A DNA stretch of 7,391 bases from Gudongella sp964575895 (GTDB lineage: Bacteria > Bacillota > Clostridia > Tissierellales > Tissierellaceae): positions 1 through 7,391 of the forward strand of contig CAZNTE010000043.1 of assembly GCA_964575895.1 (NCBI GenBank). The letters run 5' to 3'. The notes below the pieces were generated by a model. The model saw only the letters and a program-made list of their open reading frames with translations, made no database searches and had not been told where the DNA came from. Position 1 is the first letter of the stretch, and each line of letters opens with the position of its first letter. Position numbers and translations under genes: made by a program. Of the stretch, positions 6,759 through 7,391 are shown in pieces.

Positions 6759-7130
6759 CTATTGTCTCCAGAAGGTTTTACACTCAGCTTTATCGTCAAT
6801 ATTAAACTGAATTATGTCGCCTAAAAATTCTAAATCAAGATCTTTGTCCCAGGGAACTTTTATGGTTTCCTTAGATAGCTCATAACCTAGTTCCAAGGCT
6901 CTATCCTTGAATTTTCTTAAGGCTGCTTTTTCAGGACCTATTGACATGTGTTTTTTAGCAAAACTAAACCCTATAATGTAAGTTCCGTGATCAGTAAACA
7001 TGGGTTGATTCCAACCAATTTTAGGTTCTAGTTTAGGATAATTTTTAAATATCCAAGAAATCATATCTTCTACTCTTTTCCTATTTGAATGATTTTCTAT
7101 TTTATTTAATACTTCTTTAAAGTAATCCAT
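6759..7130 (-). CDS. fra: Frataxin-like iron chaperone (DUF1801, Fra/YdhG type)
   Basis: A 123-residue soluble protein of the DUF1801 family. It strongly resembles, as I recall it, B. subtilis Fra (YdhG), a functional frataxin homologue that supplies iron for Fe-S cluster and haem assembly. The conserved core WNQPMFTDHGTYIIGF (40-55) is followed by a KKHMSIGPEK segment. The C-terminus FNIDDKAECKTFWRQ (109-123) matches the Fra tail (FNI..KA.C.TFWR). The length agrees with that family, and the many Asp, Glu and His residues fit a metal-binding role, though no ligand can be assigned from sequence alone. The start ATG has GGAGG (7137-7141 read on the minus strand) six bases upstream. It lies downstream of the SRP RNA on the same strand and converges with clpB. 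I see only a weak -10-like TATAGT (7162-7157) without a good -35, so its promoter is unclear. Family membership is firm; the iron role is by homology. Confidence 0.82.
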   Translation of the reverse strand: MDYFKEVLNKIENHSNRKRVEDMISWIFKNYPKLEPKIGWNQPMFTDHGTYIIGFSFAKKHMSIGPEKAALRKFKDRALELGYELSKETIKVPWDKDLDLEFLGDIIQFNIDDKAECKTFWRQ

Positions 7131-7170
7131 AATCTTCCTCCACTCATAAACTAATTACTATATATTTACT

Positions 7171-7225
7171 CAAAAAAAGAAGAAGATAAACAAAGAACAG
7201 TCCTTAAAAAATAAGGACTGTTCTT
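7171..7225 (-). terminator. Rho-independent terminator of the SRP RNA
   Basis: A perfect 14-bp stem (7193-7206 with 7212-7225) has a five-base loop. Read on the minus strand it is followed by a pyrimidine-rich, T-rich run ending in seven T residues (7178-7172). It begins eight bases after the SRP RNA 3' end. The T-tract is broken up near the stem, so some readthrough into fra is possible. Confidence 0.85.
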
Positions 7226-7232
7226 CTATGTA

Positions 7233-7391
7233 GCCGTGCACCCATTTTTGGCTATCCTATTCCGAGCGTTACTTAAATAGTTAGCTCGAGCCAGGCTTAC
7301 CCACGGCACACGGAAAATTTCACTTATCGCTGCTTCCTTCCGGACCTGACGAGGTTCATGAGTTTCCGTTGCGTGGGACCCAACCGTCAAC
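7233..7391 (-). ncRNA. ffs: Signal recognition particle RNA, large (Gram-positive) form, 3' part
   Basis: Read on the minus strand, this contains the universal SRP domain IV hairpin: TCAGGTCCGGAAGGAAGCAG with its GGAA tetraloop (7341-7338) and the internal loop that binds the Ffh M domain. Some 35 bases later come GTGCCGTGGGTAAGCC and a stretch ending in GGGTGCACGGC, which lines up with the 3' end of the roughly 270-nt B. subtilis scRNA (ending GGTGCACGG). The small 4.5S type would end soon after domain IV, so this is the large form whose 3' strand returns to an Alu domain. Its 5' half (about 110 nt) lies beyond the right edge. The RNA joins Ffh and FtsY in delivering nascent membrane and secreted proteins to the Sec translocon. 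The 3' end is estimated at 7233 or a few bases either side. Confidence 0.95.

Overview
This is a 7.4-kb, AT-rich stretch of a bacterial chromosome, most likely from a low-GC Firmicute of the class Clostridia. The case rests on strong purine-rich ribosome binding sites, heavy use of AGA/ATA/AAA codons, CsoR/CopZ/CopA and CtsR-type regulation, a Bacillus-like frataxin homologue, and the 3' part of a large SRP RNA of the Gram-positive type. Placement within Clostridia (Tissierellales-like is possible) is only an impression.

Layout. (1) Positions 118-3109 hold a copper-homeostasis operon on the + strand. A sigma-A promoter with a perfect TTGACA is followed at once by a GC-rich imperfect dyad that looks like a CsoR operator. 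The genes are copA (Cu(I) export P-type ATPase with two N-terminal metal-binding domains), copZ (copper chaperone) and csoR (copper-sensing repressor), ending in a strong intrinsic terminator. (2) Positions 3128-6756 hold a heat-shock operon on the + strand. A near-consensus promoter (TTGAAA, 17 bp, TATAAT) is followed by a CtsR box, then a class B J-domain chaperone without a zinc finger, then clpB, ending in a hairpin that exactly fills the gap to the next gene. (3) On the - strand, reading inward from the right edge, are the 3' part of the large SRP RNA with its own terminator (7391 to about 7171) and a frataxin-like gene, fra/ydhG (7130-6759), convergent with clpB. Positions 1-117 hold no gene or site that I can support.

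How the genes work together. CsoR would release the copA promoter when Cu(I) rises. CopZ would then carry Cu(I) to CopA for export, and CsoR made from the last gene would close the loop. In the second operon CtsR would repress the J-protein and ClpB until heat or protein damage. The J-protein would hand aggregates to DnaK (not in this window), which works with ClpB to pull them apart. Fra is expected to help supply iron for Fe-S cluster and haem assembly.

I found no mobile element, CRISPR array, phage gene or frank novel system. These are well-known families; the most informative parts are the regulatory sites and the gene arrangement. Every gene except the SRP RNA is complete in the window.
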